This document shows positions 54,581 through 64,000 of a DNA stretch of 64,000 nt, one piece after another. The stretch spans positions 177,487,117-177,551,116 of the forward strand of contig NC_090022.1 in the NCBI RefSeq assembly GCF_037176765.1. Reading direction: 5' to 3'. Every line of letters starts with the position of its first letter. Positions within the stretch are counted from its first letter, which is position 1. The translations under genes were made by a program, and so were the position numbers. Below the pieces are notes generated by a model. It searched no databases and was not told the origin of the DNA. It worked only from the letters and a program-made list of their open reading frames with translations. The stretch is from Anolis sagrei. Taxonomy: Eukaryota > Chordata > Lepidosauria > Squamata > Anolidae.

Positions 54581-55107
54581 ACATAAGCCCCTTCTACACT
54601 GCCATATAATCCAGATTATTATTATTATTTTGTCGTTGAGAAACTGCAAGTCGCTTCTGGTGTGAGAGAATTGGCCATCTGCAAGTACGTTGCCCAGGGG
54701 ATGCCTGGATGATTTGATGTTTTTACTATCCTTCTGGGAGGCTTCTCTCATGTCCCGCATGAGGAGCTGGAGCTCATAGAGATGAGCAAGGCAGATCGAT
54801 TTATTTTTTTTTGTCGTTGAGAAACTGCAAGTCGCTTCTGCTGTGAGAGAATTGGCCACCTGCAAGGACGTTGCCCTGAATGTTTTGATGTTTTTACCAT
54901 CCTTGTGGGAGGCTTCTCTCATGTCCCCACATGGGGAGCTGGAGCTGACAGAGGGAGCTCAGATGAGCAAAGCAGATCGATTTATTTTTTTGTCGTTGAG
55001 AAACTGCAAGTCGCTTCTGGAACAGGATTATATGAGTCTACACTGCCTGATAATCCAGTTCAAAGCAAATAATCTGGATTTTGTATGGCAGTGTAGAAAG
55101 GGCCTTA
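54581..55107. mobile_element. MITE family 1 split by a SINE-derived tandem array
   Basis: Left half gccccttctacactgccatataatccag (54588-54616), right half gattatatgagtctacactgcctgataatccag ... atggcagtgtagaaagggcc (55025-55105). Confidence 0.75.
54622..55020 (-). repeat. Tandem array of SINE type B 3' halves, about 180-bp unit
   Basis: tgtcgttgagaaactgcaag recurs at 54631, 54812 and 54991 (steps 181 and 179). Each unit runs through the SINE body to gagctggagct and then a shared spacer agatgagcaaggcagatcg. The third unit is cut after about 30 bp. Confidence 0.9.
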
Positions 55108-55389
55108 GGGAGGAGCAATCCCTTTGCAAGGTAAGCATCCCAAGGCTGCCATCTTGGTCTGTTTCAGAATAAAAACACCTAAGGCAGCCCTGTAGTGTCT
55201 TGGAAACTGACCGAGAGAAAGCCATTTTTAGCATCAGCTTTATTGAACTTCATTGCTGGCTCTGATGAAACGGATTAAACATTTCTTTGCGCCAGTTACT
55301 CTCCAAGTATTTCCTTGCAAGGATAGTCAGTCTTTGTGCCTTTCTGCCACATGAGCAATCTCTGGCCTCCCAGAGGTCTGTGCTAAGTA

Positions 55390-55713
55390 AAGGTTTTCCC
55401 CTGACATTAAGTCCAGTTGTTTCCAACTCTGGGGAGTTGGAAATGACTGGAGGGGTTGGTGCTCAACTCCATTTCTAAGCCGAAGAGCCGGCGTTGTCCA
55501 TAGACACCTCCAAGGTCATGTGGCCAGCATGACTGCATGCAGCATCGTTACCTTCCCGCTGGAGCGGTACCTATTGATCTCCTCACATTTGCATGTTTTC
55601 GAACTGCTAGGTTGGCAGAAGCTGGGCTAACAGCAGGAGCCCACCCCCGCTCCCGGATTCAAACCTGCGACCTTTCGCTCAGCGCTTTGACCCACTGTGC
55701 CACTGGGGGCTCC
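55390..55713 (-). mobile_element. SINE type A, minus strand
   Basis: gtaaaggttttcccctgaca ttaag ... ggattcaaacctgcgacc ... ccactgtgccactgggggctcc. A 13-bp stretch (ggggagttggaaatgactgg) is partly duplicated inside. Confidence 0.9.
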
Positions 55714-55715
55714 CA

Positions 55716-55717
55716 GT

Positions 55718-55757
<40 letters not shown>
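55716..55757 (+). repeat. (GATA)n microsatellite
   Basis: About ten gata units. Confidence 0.97.
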
Positions 55758-55759
55758 TG

Positions 55760-55850
55760 TCAACACATTGCACTGCACAACTGCTTTGAGTCCCCCCAGG
55801 GGAGAGAAGGGGGGTATATAAATACTGTAAATAAATAAATAATACATAAA
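55760..55850 (+). mobile_element. L2-type 3' end
   Basis: gctttgagtccccccagggg agagaaggggggtatataaatactgtaaataaataaat. Confidence 0.7.
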
Positions 55851-55859
55851 CAATGCAAT

Positions 55860-56255
55860 GTATTGACATATGTATATAGTGGCCCTTAAGACACCTCTGT
55901 TGCTGTACATTGAAGGAACCTTTGGCCTTTTGTGTTTTCTGTCTCTTTAAGCCTTGACAGTGATCTGGGGCCTTCAAGACATAAGCCCTGTTTACCTTTC
56001 CATCCATCATGAAACACCAGGCGGATCACGCATCTCTAAGCCCATGGTACCAAAATCCATAGCTGCTCAAGTTATGTAGTATACAACGCTAGTCAAATGG
56101 TGTCCCTTATGTAATATGGCAACATCACAGCTTGCTTTTAGGGGGATTTATTTGGAATCTTTTCAAGTCATGCTTGGTTGACTCCAACCAACAATAGAGG
56201 GATCTAGTCCCCGATTCACTGTCAAGAGGGAAGTGGAATTAAAGGGAACGAATGT
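55860..56255. other. Unassigned intergenic sequence
   Basis: No gene or repeat recognised. Confidence 0.5.
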
Positions 56256-56261
56256 TGGGCA

Positions 56262-56590
56262 GTCCCTGGTAGCGCAGCGGGTTAAACTGCTTAGCTGCTG
56301 AACTGGCTGACTGGAAGGTCAGTGGTTTGAATCTAGGGAGCGGGGTAAGCTCCTGTTGTTAGTCCCAGCTTCTGCCAACCTAGCAGTTCGAAAGCATGCA
56401 AATGTGAGTAGATCAATAGGTACCGTTTCAGCGGGAAGGTAACTGCACTCCATGCAGTCATACCGGCGACATGACCTTGGAGGCGTCTATGGACAACGCC
56501 GGCTCTTTGGCTTAGAAATGAAGATGAGCACCACCGCACAGAGTGGGACACCACTAGACCTAATGTCAGGGGAAAACCTTTACCTTTACT
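56262..56590 (+). mobile_element. SINE type A
   Basis: tccctggtagcgcagcgggttaaactgc ... ccactagacctaatgtcagg ggaaaacctttacc, with an 8-bp target duplication ttgggcag near both ends. Confidence 0.9.
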
Positions 56591-57265
56591 TCAGCATTGG
56601 GCAGAGTTAAAGTGTTGAGATACAACTGGACAGATACACGGTGTTATGAAGCCCATAAGGTGACCTTGGGCCAGTCGCTGTCGGTCAGCCTGTTTACTCA
56701 GAGAAAGCCCTTGTCTCATGTCTCAGAGAACCACAAATCAAAAATAAATATGCCCACAGCTCCAAAATCCCTTGCTGTGCCCATATCCCCAACCTATATT
56801 CTAATTCTGATGTAGGGGGAAAGGAGGTGAATCGGGAGAGGGGTGGCTTTGAATATGATAGATGCATATAATAAACATGCAGTTCCAGTTTGCTACAAGT
56901 GACTTGGCCTTGTGTGCCCCCTATTGATAGAGCCAGGGACTCCAATGCTTAAATGCATCTCCAACAGTAGGGTCATTTGTGTGAGACCACTGGCTCATCT
57001 AGTTTCCTAATGGGAATTACATAGCCCTTCTGTTGTTCCTGGACTGCAGGTCCCACTGGTCATGAAATGTAATGGGAGGTGTAGGGAAATAGAGAGGTCG
57101 GCAGGATTCCCCTCCCTTGTCTGTAGTAGCATCTGTTCAGAGGTTTGCAGGTTTTCCCAACTGTTCTGCAAATGCTGCGGGTTGAACCTGGGACTTACTG
57201 CATGCAAAGCACTCTGTGGTTGTACAGAGAGCTCTTCTGAACAAGTGCAGAGTGTCACTTTCCAA

Positions 57266-58245
57266 ATAACTGTTCAGAGACTCCAACTAGTCCAACAGGC
57301 AGCAGCCAGATTACTCACCGGAGCGCCATACAGGGAGCACACCACCCCCCTGTTATGTCAGCTCCACTGGCTGCCGGTCCACCTCCGAGCACAATTCAAA
57401 GTGCTGGTCCTGGCCTATGAAAATCTCCAACCCAGCTTACTTGTCCGAATGTATCTCCCTCCCTCTACGTTCCACCTCGTAATTTAAGATCTACTGGGGA
57501 GGCCCTGCTCTTGGTCCCACCGGCTTGGCATACGCGTCTGGTGGGGATGAGGGACAGGACCTTTTCAGTGGTAGCCCCCCACTTGTGGAATTCGCTCCCC
57601 AGCGAGATCAATATTGGCGTCCTCCCTCCTTTCTTTTAGAAAAAAACTAAAACCGTGGTTGTGGAGCCAGGCTTTTGGCTAGTGGGCACAGCAGGACTTT
57701 AGACACTGAACCCGGACCACAGGACTGTTAAGACAATTGGAAATGGCTGTGATTTTGTGACTATGTGATTATAGGGCTATGTGATTATGTGATTAATGTA
57801 ATTAATGTTACTGTTTTTAATTTGCTATATATTATGTTTTTACATTGTGTTACATTGTGGAGCCCTCGATGGCGCAGTGGGTTAAACCCCTGTGCTGGCA
57901 GGACTGAAGACCGACAGGTCACAGGTTCAAATCCGGGGAGAGGCGGATGAGCTCCCTCTGTCAGCTCCAGCTCCTCATGCGGGAACATGAGAGAAGCCTC
58001 GCACAGGGATGATAAAAACATCAAATCATCCGGGCGTCCCCTGGGCAACGTCCTTGCAGACAGCCAATTCTCTTACACCAGAAGCGACTTGCAGTTTCTC
58101 AAGTCACTCCTGACATGACCAAAAACAAATTGTGTTACTGATATTGTGGCATCGAATTGCTGCCTGTGTTAACCGTCCTGAGTCCCCCCTCGGGGGTGAG
58201 AAGGGTGGGGTAGAAATGGTGTAAATAAGTAAATAAATAACCGCA
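57266..58245 (+). mobile_element. L2 LINE split by a SINE type B
   Basis: RLQLVQQAAARLLTGAPYRE, TPLLCQLHWLPVHLRAQFKV and later frames (RTFSVVAPHLWNSLPSEI-type) to the 3' UTR. The 3' end resumes at 58126 (gttaaccgtcctgagtcccccctcggggg ... aaataagtaaataaataa). Several frameshifts. Confidence 0.87.
57862..58124 (+). mobile_element. SINE type B nested in L2
   Basis: gagccctcgatggcgcagtgggttaaacccc ... acaggttcaaatccgggg ... gaagcgacttgcagtttctc aagtcactcctgacatgacc. Short duplication attgtg on both sides. Confidence 0.93.
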
Positions 58246-58249
58246 GGCT

Positions 58250-59500
58250 CAAAGGTTTCCAAGGTCAAAAAGGTGACAGATTGGCAAGTTTGTACCCGTT
58301 TCCCCTCCCTCTTTTCTTTTTTTTCTTCTGTACGAGTTCCTGCCCTGTTCCACACAGCCTGTGTGTTGTCATCCGGCTCTTGGCAGTGGCTGCCGTCTTC
58401 CCTCCGGTTGCCAGGAAGTCTCTCGTCAGCATCTGGCCAGGATGCTGGGGGGACAGCAAGGTGCCAGGAAGAGAACACGCACTTCCCGTGTTTCCCTCAC
58501 CCCTGCTACTGGGTCTCTCTCCCCCTCCTTTATACCTCCCTTCCATAAGCTCATTTCTCTCCTTTGCTTACCCATTGCAGGTCCATTCCATGATGGATTA
58601 CAAAGCCACGCTCACCAGCACAGTTTTTCTGGAGCCCTGAGGAACCAGGAGCAACCCTTTCTTGCTTGCTTCTTCTCTGTTCTTCTCCTCTGGATGCAGG
58701 CGGACCACGGAGCCACTTCCCCCTGGGTTCTGCCCCAATGTGTCCTTTCCTGCGGTGTTGGATAGACTGCTGCTGAGCCGATCCGAGAAGACATTTCTTT
58801 GGACTGGGCCGCACAGAGTGGCTCTTTGCAGCTTGCTGGCCCCTCTGAGAGCCTTGATGGGACAAAGGTTTTTTAAAACTGAGATTAATCTGGTTGGCTT
58901 TACTCAGAGGAAGGTTATCTGGCTACCCCTCCAGTGACCGGGCATTTCTTTGCCTGGATGCACCTCTAAGAGCGTCAGGCAAGCCAGGATCCTAAGCCAA
59001 GTTTCTAGGAAGCTGGTTGTGCTTCTCAGAGAACAAACCACAACAAGAAAGCCTTCTTCAAGGCCTCTTTTCCTCCTCCAGACCTTTGGCCTTCCTTCCT
59101 CCCAGAATCCAGTGGCCAGTTCATACTCCCACTTATGGTTTTCGGAAGCCATAGAGAAAGAAACTAAAGGATGAGTCTGTTCACAGAGTCATGCCTCATG
59201 GTGCTTCCTTCATATCTTACTAGCAAATATGGTTTCTCTGTGATGGAAATGGACAGACTTTTGGCTACGGCAACATGAGATAGTAGGCATTTTCTCAGGG
59301 GCTAAGATCATTGGGCACTTTGAATCTAGAGCTTGGTGATAATCTCATACTCACCGGGGAGAAAGTTACACCGACTTTTACTCTGTCCCCCCAAAAACGA
59401 TAGGAGTAAAGAAACAGAGTATCATATGCTATTGGACCTGGGACAATTCAGGCAGTGGTTTGCATTGTGGCCAGGACTAGTGTGAACTTTCTGGTCCGTC
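58250..59500. other. DUSP9 5' region, unassigned non-repetitive sequence
   Basis: Lies between the CpG island and the DUSP9 coding exon, so probably inside its first intron. Free of recognised repeats for about 1.2 kb, unusual in this window. Contains a pyrimidine run (58298-58326). Frames are open by chance only; no conserved domain seen. Confidence 0.5.
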
Positions 59501-59501
59501 A

Positions 59502-59521
59502 GCGCCGTGGCTAGTAGCTAC
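59502..59521 (+). promoter_or_regulatory. DUSP9: Putative splice acceptor and short 5' UTR before the DUSP9 ATG
   Basis: A pyrimidine-rich run ending ctggtccgtcag precedes cgccgtggctagtagctac and the ATG. If used, the exon would have a 20-nt leader. An alternative acceptor (cgatag) lies about 100 bases upstream. The choice cannot be settled without transcripts. Confidence 0.4.
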
Positions 59522-59879
59522 ATGGAAGACCTGAGCAAATCCGCCTCATGGCTGAGGGCCGAGCTGGCCTCCCCTTCCCCGTGTCTCCACATCCTTGATT
59601 GCCGCAGCCGGGAGTTGTACGACTCGTCCCATGTGGAGCGAGCCCTGAGTGTGGCCCTCCCGGGGCTGCTGCTCCGGCGCCTCCGCAAAGGGAACCTTTC
59701 TGTCCGGTCCTTGCTGCCTGCACCACCGCAGGGTCTCCGGGACAACCCTGTCCTGCTGTATGACGAGGGAACACTTCATCTGCCCCAACAAAGGGGTCAC
59801 GAGGATGACGAAGACTCAGTCCTGGTGACATTGCTGCAGAAGCTGCGGGAGGAAGGTTGCTCGGCTTACTATCTCCAGG
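59522..59879 (+). CDS. DUSP9: Dual-specificity MAP kinase phosphatase 9, coding exon 1 (partial gene)
   Basis: Encodes 119 codons plus one base from ATG at 59522 (MEDLSKSASWLRAEL) to SAYYLQG at a GTGAGT donor (intron from 59880). It is the N-terminal rhodanese-like domain of a MAP kinase phosphatase: LDCRSRELYDSSH is the rhodanese core, and LLRRLRKGNLSVR is the Arg-rich kinase-interaction motif that docks ERK-type MAPKs. LDCRSREL, ALSVALP and LLQKLREEG favour DUSP9 (MKP-4) over DUSP6 and DUSP7. The linker PQQRGHEDDEDS is acidic, as in DUSP9. In-frame codons upstream begin with GTG, not ATG, so 59522 is the start. The catalytic domain (HCxxGxSRS) would be in later exons beyond 64000. Confidence 0.92.
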
Positions 59880-60159
59880 GTGAGTGTGCAAGAGAAAGTA
59901 GTGTTTGTGGGAGAACTAAGTGTTCTTGTATGCCTGCATGGGGGGGGGGGGGTGTCTTACTCTATTTCGGAGGTAGTAAGTGTTTTCATTAAATTGCTTT
60001 TGTGTTTTAGTCCAAACTTTAAAGGGGCTATCCAAGGTGCTGGAACCTATCCTCAAAAATATTCAGAATCTAATGTATAGTTCTGTTGAGGTTCAGGCAT
60101 AACGCCCAGAATGAATTTGCTCCCCCATTGACATGTAAACCTCCTTTCGTGTCAGGGAG

Positions 60160-60166
60160 AAGGTGA

Positions 60167-60209
<43 letters not shown>

Positions 60210-60755
60210 TTTTATTTATATACCGCTCCATCTCCCCGAGGGGACTCAGAGCGGTTCCCAAGTAACATCACAAAACGTACAGAGTAAAAACAACATAACC
60301 ATAAGATTGACAAACAAAATATAAACATAAAATTGTCGCCATAACACACATATATTAAAAATAATCCTGCCTTTTCAAGGCAATTAAAAATGTAAAAGGC
60401 CGGGCCAAGATTTGTGCAAGGCCAAAAATTCTAGGGTGCCCGGGATTTAAGTGCAATGCTATGGCAGGCAACAATAATATTAGGGACGGGTCTGTGGCTG
60501 TTCATTCCGGGGCTGATTAGAGGAAGTAATCTGGGTAATTGATAGGAAGAATAAGGCCGTATTTGACAATGTGTAGGGCTGAGTTAGAACTGGTCATTTT
60601 CAAAGGCTTGTTGAAACCACCAGGTCTTCAAGCTCTTACGAAAGGAGGGGAGGGATGGGGCCTGTCTTATTTCCCTTGGAAGGGCATTCCAGAAACGGGG
60701 GGGCCATCACTGAGAAGGCCCTCTCTCTCGTCCCCACCAACAGCATAGCTGCCCA
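60160..60755 (-). mobile_element. L2 LINE 3' part in DUSP9 intron
   Basis: (taa)n at 60169-60208, 3' UTR (tataccgctccatctccccgaggggactc), then the ORF end in reverse (aaggccctctctctcgtccccacc = GDERESLLS type). Confidence 0.85.
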
Positions 60756-60829
60756 ATTGGAATATAGAGGGGGCACTGTTGAACTTGCAATTACTTAAGT
60801 GTGTTTACTGTATTTTCTCCAGGGACTTT

Positions 60830-60955
60830 GAGGTAGTATATGTTGCTCTCCTCCACTTTATCCTCACAGTAACAACCCTATGAGGTAGATCTGGCTGAAA
60901 GAGAGAGATCGCTCAGGGTCACCCAGTGAAGTTCATGGCTTCTTTCTTCTCAGAT
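60830..60955 (-). mobile_element. MIR/CORE-SINE-like fragment
   Basis: tttatcctcacagtaacaaccctatgaggtagatc ... cagggtcacccagtgaagttcatgg resembles the core of MIR-type SINEs on the minus strand. Old. Confidence 0.6.
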
Positions 60956-61088
60956 CGAGGGTAGAAGGAAAATAAGGAAATTTTGTCTTGGTTTAAACCA
61001 AGGTTTCTGAACTGCAACACCCAGCATTATTCATCATTGACTATATTGGCTGGGCCTGGTGGGAGTTGCAGAAGAGCATCCCTTAGAG

Positions 61089-61223
61089 CAGTGGTTCTCA
61101 ACCTGTGGCTCCTCAGATGTTTTGGCCTTCAACTCCCAGAAATCCTAACAACTAGTAAACTGGCTGGGATTTCTGGGAGGTGGAGGCCTAAACACCTGAG
61201 GACTCACAGGTTGACAACCACTG
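61089..61223. mobile_element. 135-bp palindromic hAT MITE
   Basis: cagtggttctcaacctgtgg ... cacaggttgacaaccactg. Flanks ccttagag (61081-61088) and acttagag (61224-61231), seven of eight equal. Confidence 0.92.
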
Positions 61224-61619
61224 ACTTAGAGGACTGTACTTTGCCAATCCATAATCTAGACAAGTCCTTCTAATCTGTGACAAATGTGTGTCCAACATTT
61301 TGGTTTCACAAAGGCAGCTCTCCTAAGGTAGCTGGAAAACATTACAAAAACTCACAGCAACCTAGAACATAACCAAGTCTGTAAAGCTCAAGTATAACCA
61401 CAAAATAAAAACCAAAAGGTTGGGCAGTAGATCAGTGTAGTATAACTAACATCTCAAGACATATCTGTGCTATATTTTTAATGGAGACCGCAAAAATGTG
61501 TCTAAGTTTCTGTGATCTCCCGTTCTTTTCATTAGGTAAGATGGTACAAAAGGCAGGGAGTGATGGGGAGAGAGGGAAAAAACCCTATCATGATGCGGAT
61601 GTTGGGATGTTTGAGTTAT

Positions 61620-62300
61620 GCCCTAAGAAGGAATGGAGGAGGAGGGTTTGGCAGACATCTAGGTAAAGCTATAATACAAAGTTGGGTAAATGCTAAAACA
61701 GTGGATGGGGCTCTTAATGAGACATGCCACATTATCACAGGATGTCTGTGCCCTATACCACTGGAGAAAATACATTGTTTAGCTGGTATTGCACCACCTG
61801 ACATCTGCCAGGAAGTAGCAGCCAATAACAAAAGGCAGTGTCATCTCTGGCCCATCCTCTTTTCGGATATCATCCAGCACACCAACGCCTTAAATCAAGA
61901 AATAGTTGCCTAAGATCTACAGAGATACTCGCAGAAACACCTCAGCAAGCAAGAATCCAAAAGTGGCAGGCTAAAACCCAGAACCTCAATCCATAGCTGA
62001 TAGCAAATGAGAGACTCCCTCCTGGGCACACAGAAGGCTGGGCAACTTGGAAGGCGCTGTACAGATTGTGCTCTGGCACCACGAGATGCAGAGCCAACCT
62101 TAAGAAATAGGGCCACAAAGTGGAGTCTACGACATGCGAGTGTGGAGAAGAGCAAACCACAGGCCACCTATTATAATGTAGTCTTTGCCCTGCAAGATGA
62201 ACAATGGAGGACCCTCTTATGGCAACATCGGAGGCAGTCGAAGTGGCTAGTTACTGGTCAAAGGACACTTAATATAATGCCAAGTTTTTTAAACTTTGTG
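61620..62300 (+). mobile_element. Jockey/CR1-like LINE C-terminus
   Basis: ALNETCHIITGCLCPIPLEK and IHCLAGIAPPDICQEV, then in another frame CECGEEQTTGHLL, match the tail of a non-LTR reverse-transcriptase ORF (normally ALNxTCRIITGCLxPTP...CxCGxxxQTxxHLL). Two or more frameshifts. Same family as 42055-42300 and probably 7557-7745. Confidence 0.7.
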
Positions 62301-62304
62301 TTTT

Positions 62305-62656
62305 TTAAAAATATATATTACAACAGTACCCTTGGTTTGCTTCTGCAGTTTGAAAGGGGATGGACTTTGGATGATGGGACTTGCACTACCTTCACTCACT
62401 TACTGACACCACTGCCACCCTCATCTAATGACTGATAAAGACCAAACTTGGCACACAGAGCCCCCATGACCCACTCTATATCCTGCTGCTGTTTGTAGGA
62501 GGATGGCCCATGGATGATGGGACTTCAAGTACCTTCACTCACTTCCTGAAAATAATGCAGCCATTATCCAAAGACCAATAAAGACCAAACTTGGCATACA
62601 GAACCGCCATTACCCACTTTCTCTAATAACCCGGGCAACGCCGGGTCCCCAAGCTA
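62305..62656 (+). mobile_element. Helitron-like 3' end
   Basis: Two near-copies of an 80-bp stretch (gaccaaacttggcacacaga gcccccatgaccc) end at taacccgggcaacgccgggt ccccaagctagt: a GC-rich hairpin (cccgg...ccggg) a few bases before CTAGT. Confidence 0.65.
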
Positions 62657-62890
62657 GTATATAATAAATAAATCTCTATGAAATACATATTAAAACAAAC
62701 AAAACAGATTAAATGAAGGACATGCATTAAAATTCATGTTTATGTTTAAAGACTGGGTAGGCCTGCTGGAAGAGACAGGTCTTCACTTGTGTCTTAAATT
62801 CCGAAGCTGATTTAGCTGTTGGAGCTCTACCAGCAAGTCATTCCACAGACTTGGGGAGGCCAATGAGAAGGTCCTCTGGGTGGTTGTTGA
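62657..62890 (-). mobile_element. L2-like fragment
   Basis: ataataaataaatctctatgaaatac ... ggtcttcacttgtgtcttaaattccg ... agtcattccacagacttggggagg, resembling the L2 ORF end in reverse, diverged. Confidence 0.55.
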
Positions 62891-63340
62891 GGTCTTTGGT
62901 CTTCTCTGTCAAAGAGACACCCCCCAGAAGACTCAAGTGTGTGGGGCAGATTACCTCTCCTGCCCTTACTACACCTGCAGACTCTCAAAAGCTTCACCAG
63001 CTGCTTGCTACCCAGCTGTAGGGATAGCCTTGCCAAAGAATGAAGCGAAGTTGGCAACTCAGCCTAGATATACTCTGGGAAACTCTTTGGCACCTGCTCA
63101 AGCTTACCACGCTTCCTCCCTGATCTGTCCCAGTTATTTGGGCCAAGGGACAGGATCCAGTGGTTGGTGGGGTTGCCAACTTTTCAGGTGGGGTGTTGGG
63201 ATTGTGCTTTTCTCTGCAGACACTGGTACATACTGATTTTGATCCTTTGTGGTTTTAAAAAAAGGCATCAGCTGGCAATTTCATACGGTACATTCTTGCT
63301 GAAAAGCAGAAGTACACGGTGGTTTGTTTTCCTTAGAATC
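62890..63340. other. Unassigned DUSP9 intron sequence
   Basis: No exon with phosphatase residues is seen here. Confidence 0.5.
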
Positions 63341-63344
63341 ACAG

Positions 63345-63690
63345 AGTTTCTGAGAATCATAGAGACCAACCCATTGCCATGTCTTACCTCATTAAAAATA
63401 TAGAACTGAAAGAGACCGCAAGGCCCATTTGGTCCAACCTCATTATGCCACAGTCAAAGCACTCCTGACAGTCTCTGTTTACAAACCTCCAAAGAAAGAA
63501 ACTCCCAATACATGCCAAGCCAATGTAGTCCACTGTCCAACAGTTCTTACCATCAGGAAATTCCTCCAAATATTCAGGTGGAATCTCTTTCCCTGTGTCC
63601 TTCTTCATGTCCTAGTCTCCACAACAGCACAGAACAAGTTTGTCTCTTCCTCATTGTCACATCCTTCCAAATGTTTAGATATAGCTAAAC
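63345..63690 (-). mobile_element. CR1 LINE 3' part, old
   Basis: gagaatcatagagaccaaccc, agaccgcaaggcccatttgg tccaacc ... tcaggtggaatctctttccc: the CR1 3' end in reverse with many changes. Confidence 0.75.
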
Positions 63691-63691
63691 C

Positions 63692-64000
63692 AGTGGTTCT
63701 CAACGTTCCTAATGCTGCAACCCCCTTAATGCAGTTCCTCATGTTGTGGTGACCCCCCCCCCCCCACCCACAATATTATTTTTGTTGGGACTTCATAACT
63801 GTACTTTTGCTGAAGTTATGAATCATAATGTAAATATCTGATAGGTAGGATGTATTTTCATTCACTGGACCAAATTTGGCACAAATACCCAATACACCCA
63901 AATTTGAATACTGGTGGGGTTGTGGGGATTAATTTTGTCATTTGGGAGTTGTAGTTGCTGGGATTTATAGTTCATTTAAATTAAAAGAGCATTCTGAACT
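63692..64000 (-). mobile_element. Charlie-like hAT, running off the window
   Basis: cagtggttctcaacgttcctaatgctgc ... ggagttgtagttgctgggatttatagttc. Poly(C) run at 63753-63766. Confidence 0.88.

Noticed and set aside
58265-58765. Frames of 90-130 codons upstream of DUSP9
   Set aside because: Several overlapping frames on both strands, no domain, no consistent splice sites; likely chance.
24464-63720. CRISPR-like regular spacing
   Set aside because: Repeats are dispersed transposons or direct tandem arrays without unique spacers; the genome is vertebrate.
59880-64000. Second DUSP9 exon in the window
   Set aside because: No reading with the phosphatase domain or the linker after YYLQG is present; the stretch is repeats and unassigned DNA.

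Overview
This is vertebrate genomic DNA, most likely from an iguanian lizard close to Anolis. The evidence is the repeat mix: BovB (RTE) LINEs, CR1, L2, L1 and R4 LINEs, tRNA-headed squamate-type SINEs, many hAT MITEs, pogo/Tigger elements and short Helitrons. Two host genes can be read and everything else is repeat or unassigned intergenic sequence. No rRNA, functional tRNA, CRISPR or bacterial-type system was found.

Genes. CCNQ (cyclin Q, formerly FAM58A) lies on the minus strand with all five coding exons present (4753-4842, 6044-6271, 7301-7433, 8095-8278, 9912-9999). They give a 240-residue cyclin with consistent splice sites and phases. A splice acceptor just upstream of its ATG and a GC-rich stretch with two CACGTG boxes at 12.89-13.08 kb suggest a non-coding first exon and promoter there. 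DUSP9 (MAP kinase phosphatase 4) starts on the plus strand: coding exon 59522-59879 carries the rhodanese/kinase-binding half and ends in a GTGAGT donor; later exons lie beyond the window. A CpG island at 53.74-54.23 kb is the best candidate for its promoter and non-coding exon 1. The divergent CCNQ/DUSP9 pair matches the order at human Xq28.

Layout. 1-4.7 kb: SINE, CR1 and BovB fragments downstream of CCNQ. 4.75-13.1 kb: CCNQ, with hAT, SINE and MITE insertions in its introns. 13.1-53.7 kb: intergenic repeat field holding a 289-bp tandem array, a pyrimidine tract, three head-to-tail Helitrons, a hAT element carrying a 70-bp minisatellite, CR1 copies with open reading frames, a solo-LTR-like insertion inside CR1, two BovB copies with clear flanking duplications, nested hAT/L1/L2, pogo/Helitron nesting, a large palindrome and a perfect 36-bp hairpin. 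53.7-64 kb: CpG island, repeats, DUSP9 coding exon 1 and its repeat-filled first intron.

The most useful observations are exact insertion footprints: 8-bp duplications for hAT, A/T for Helitrons, TA for pogo, and a 189-bp direct repeat around a BovB. The nesting order gives a relative chronology, and one internal module recurs inside three different transposon types.
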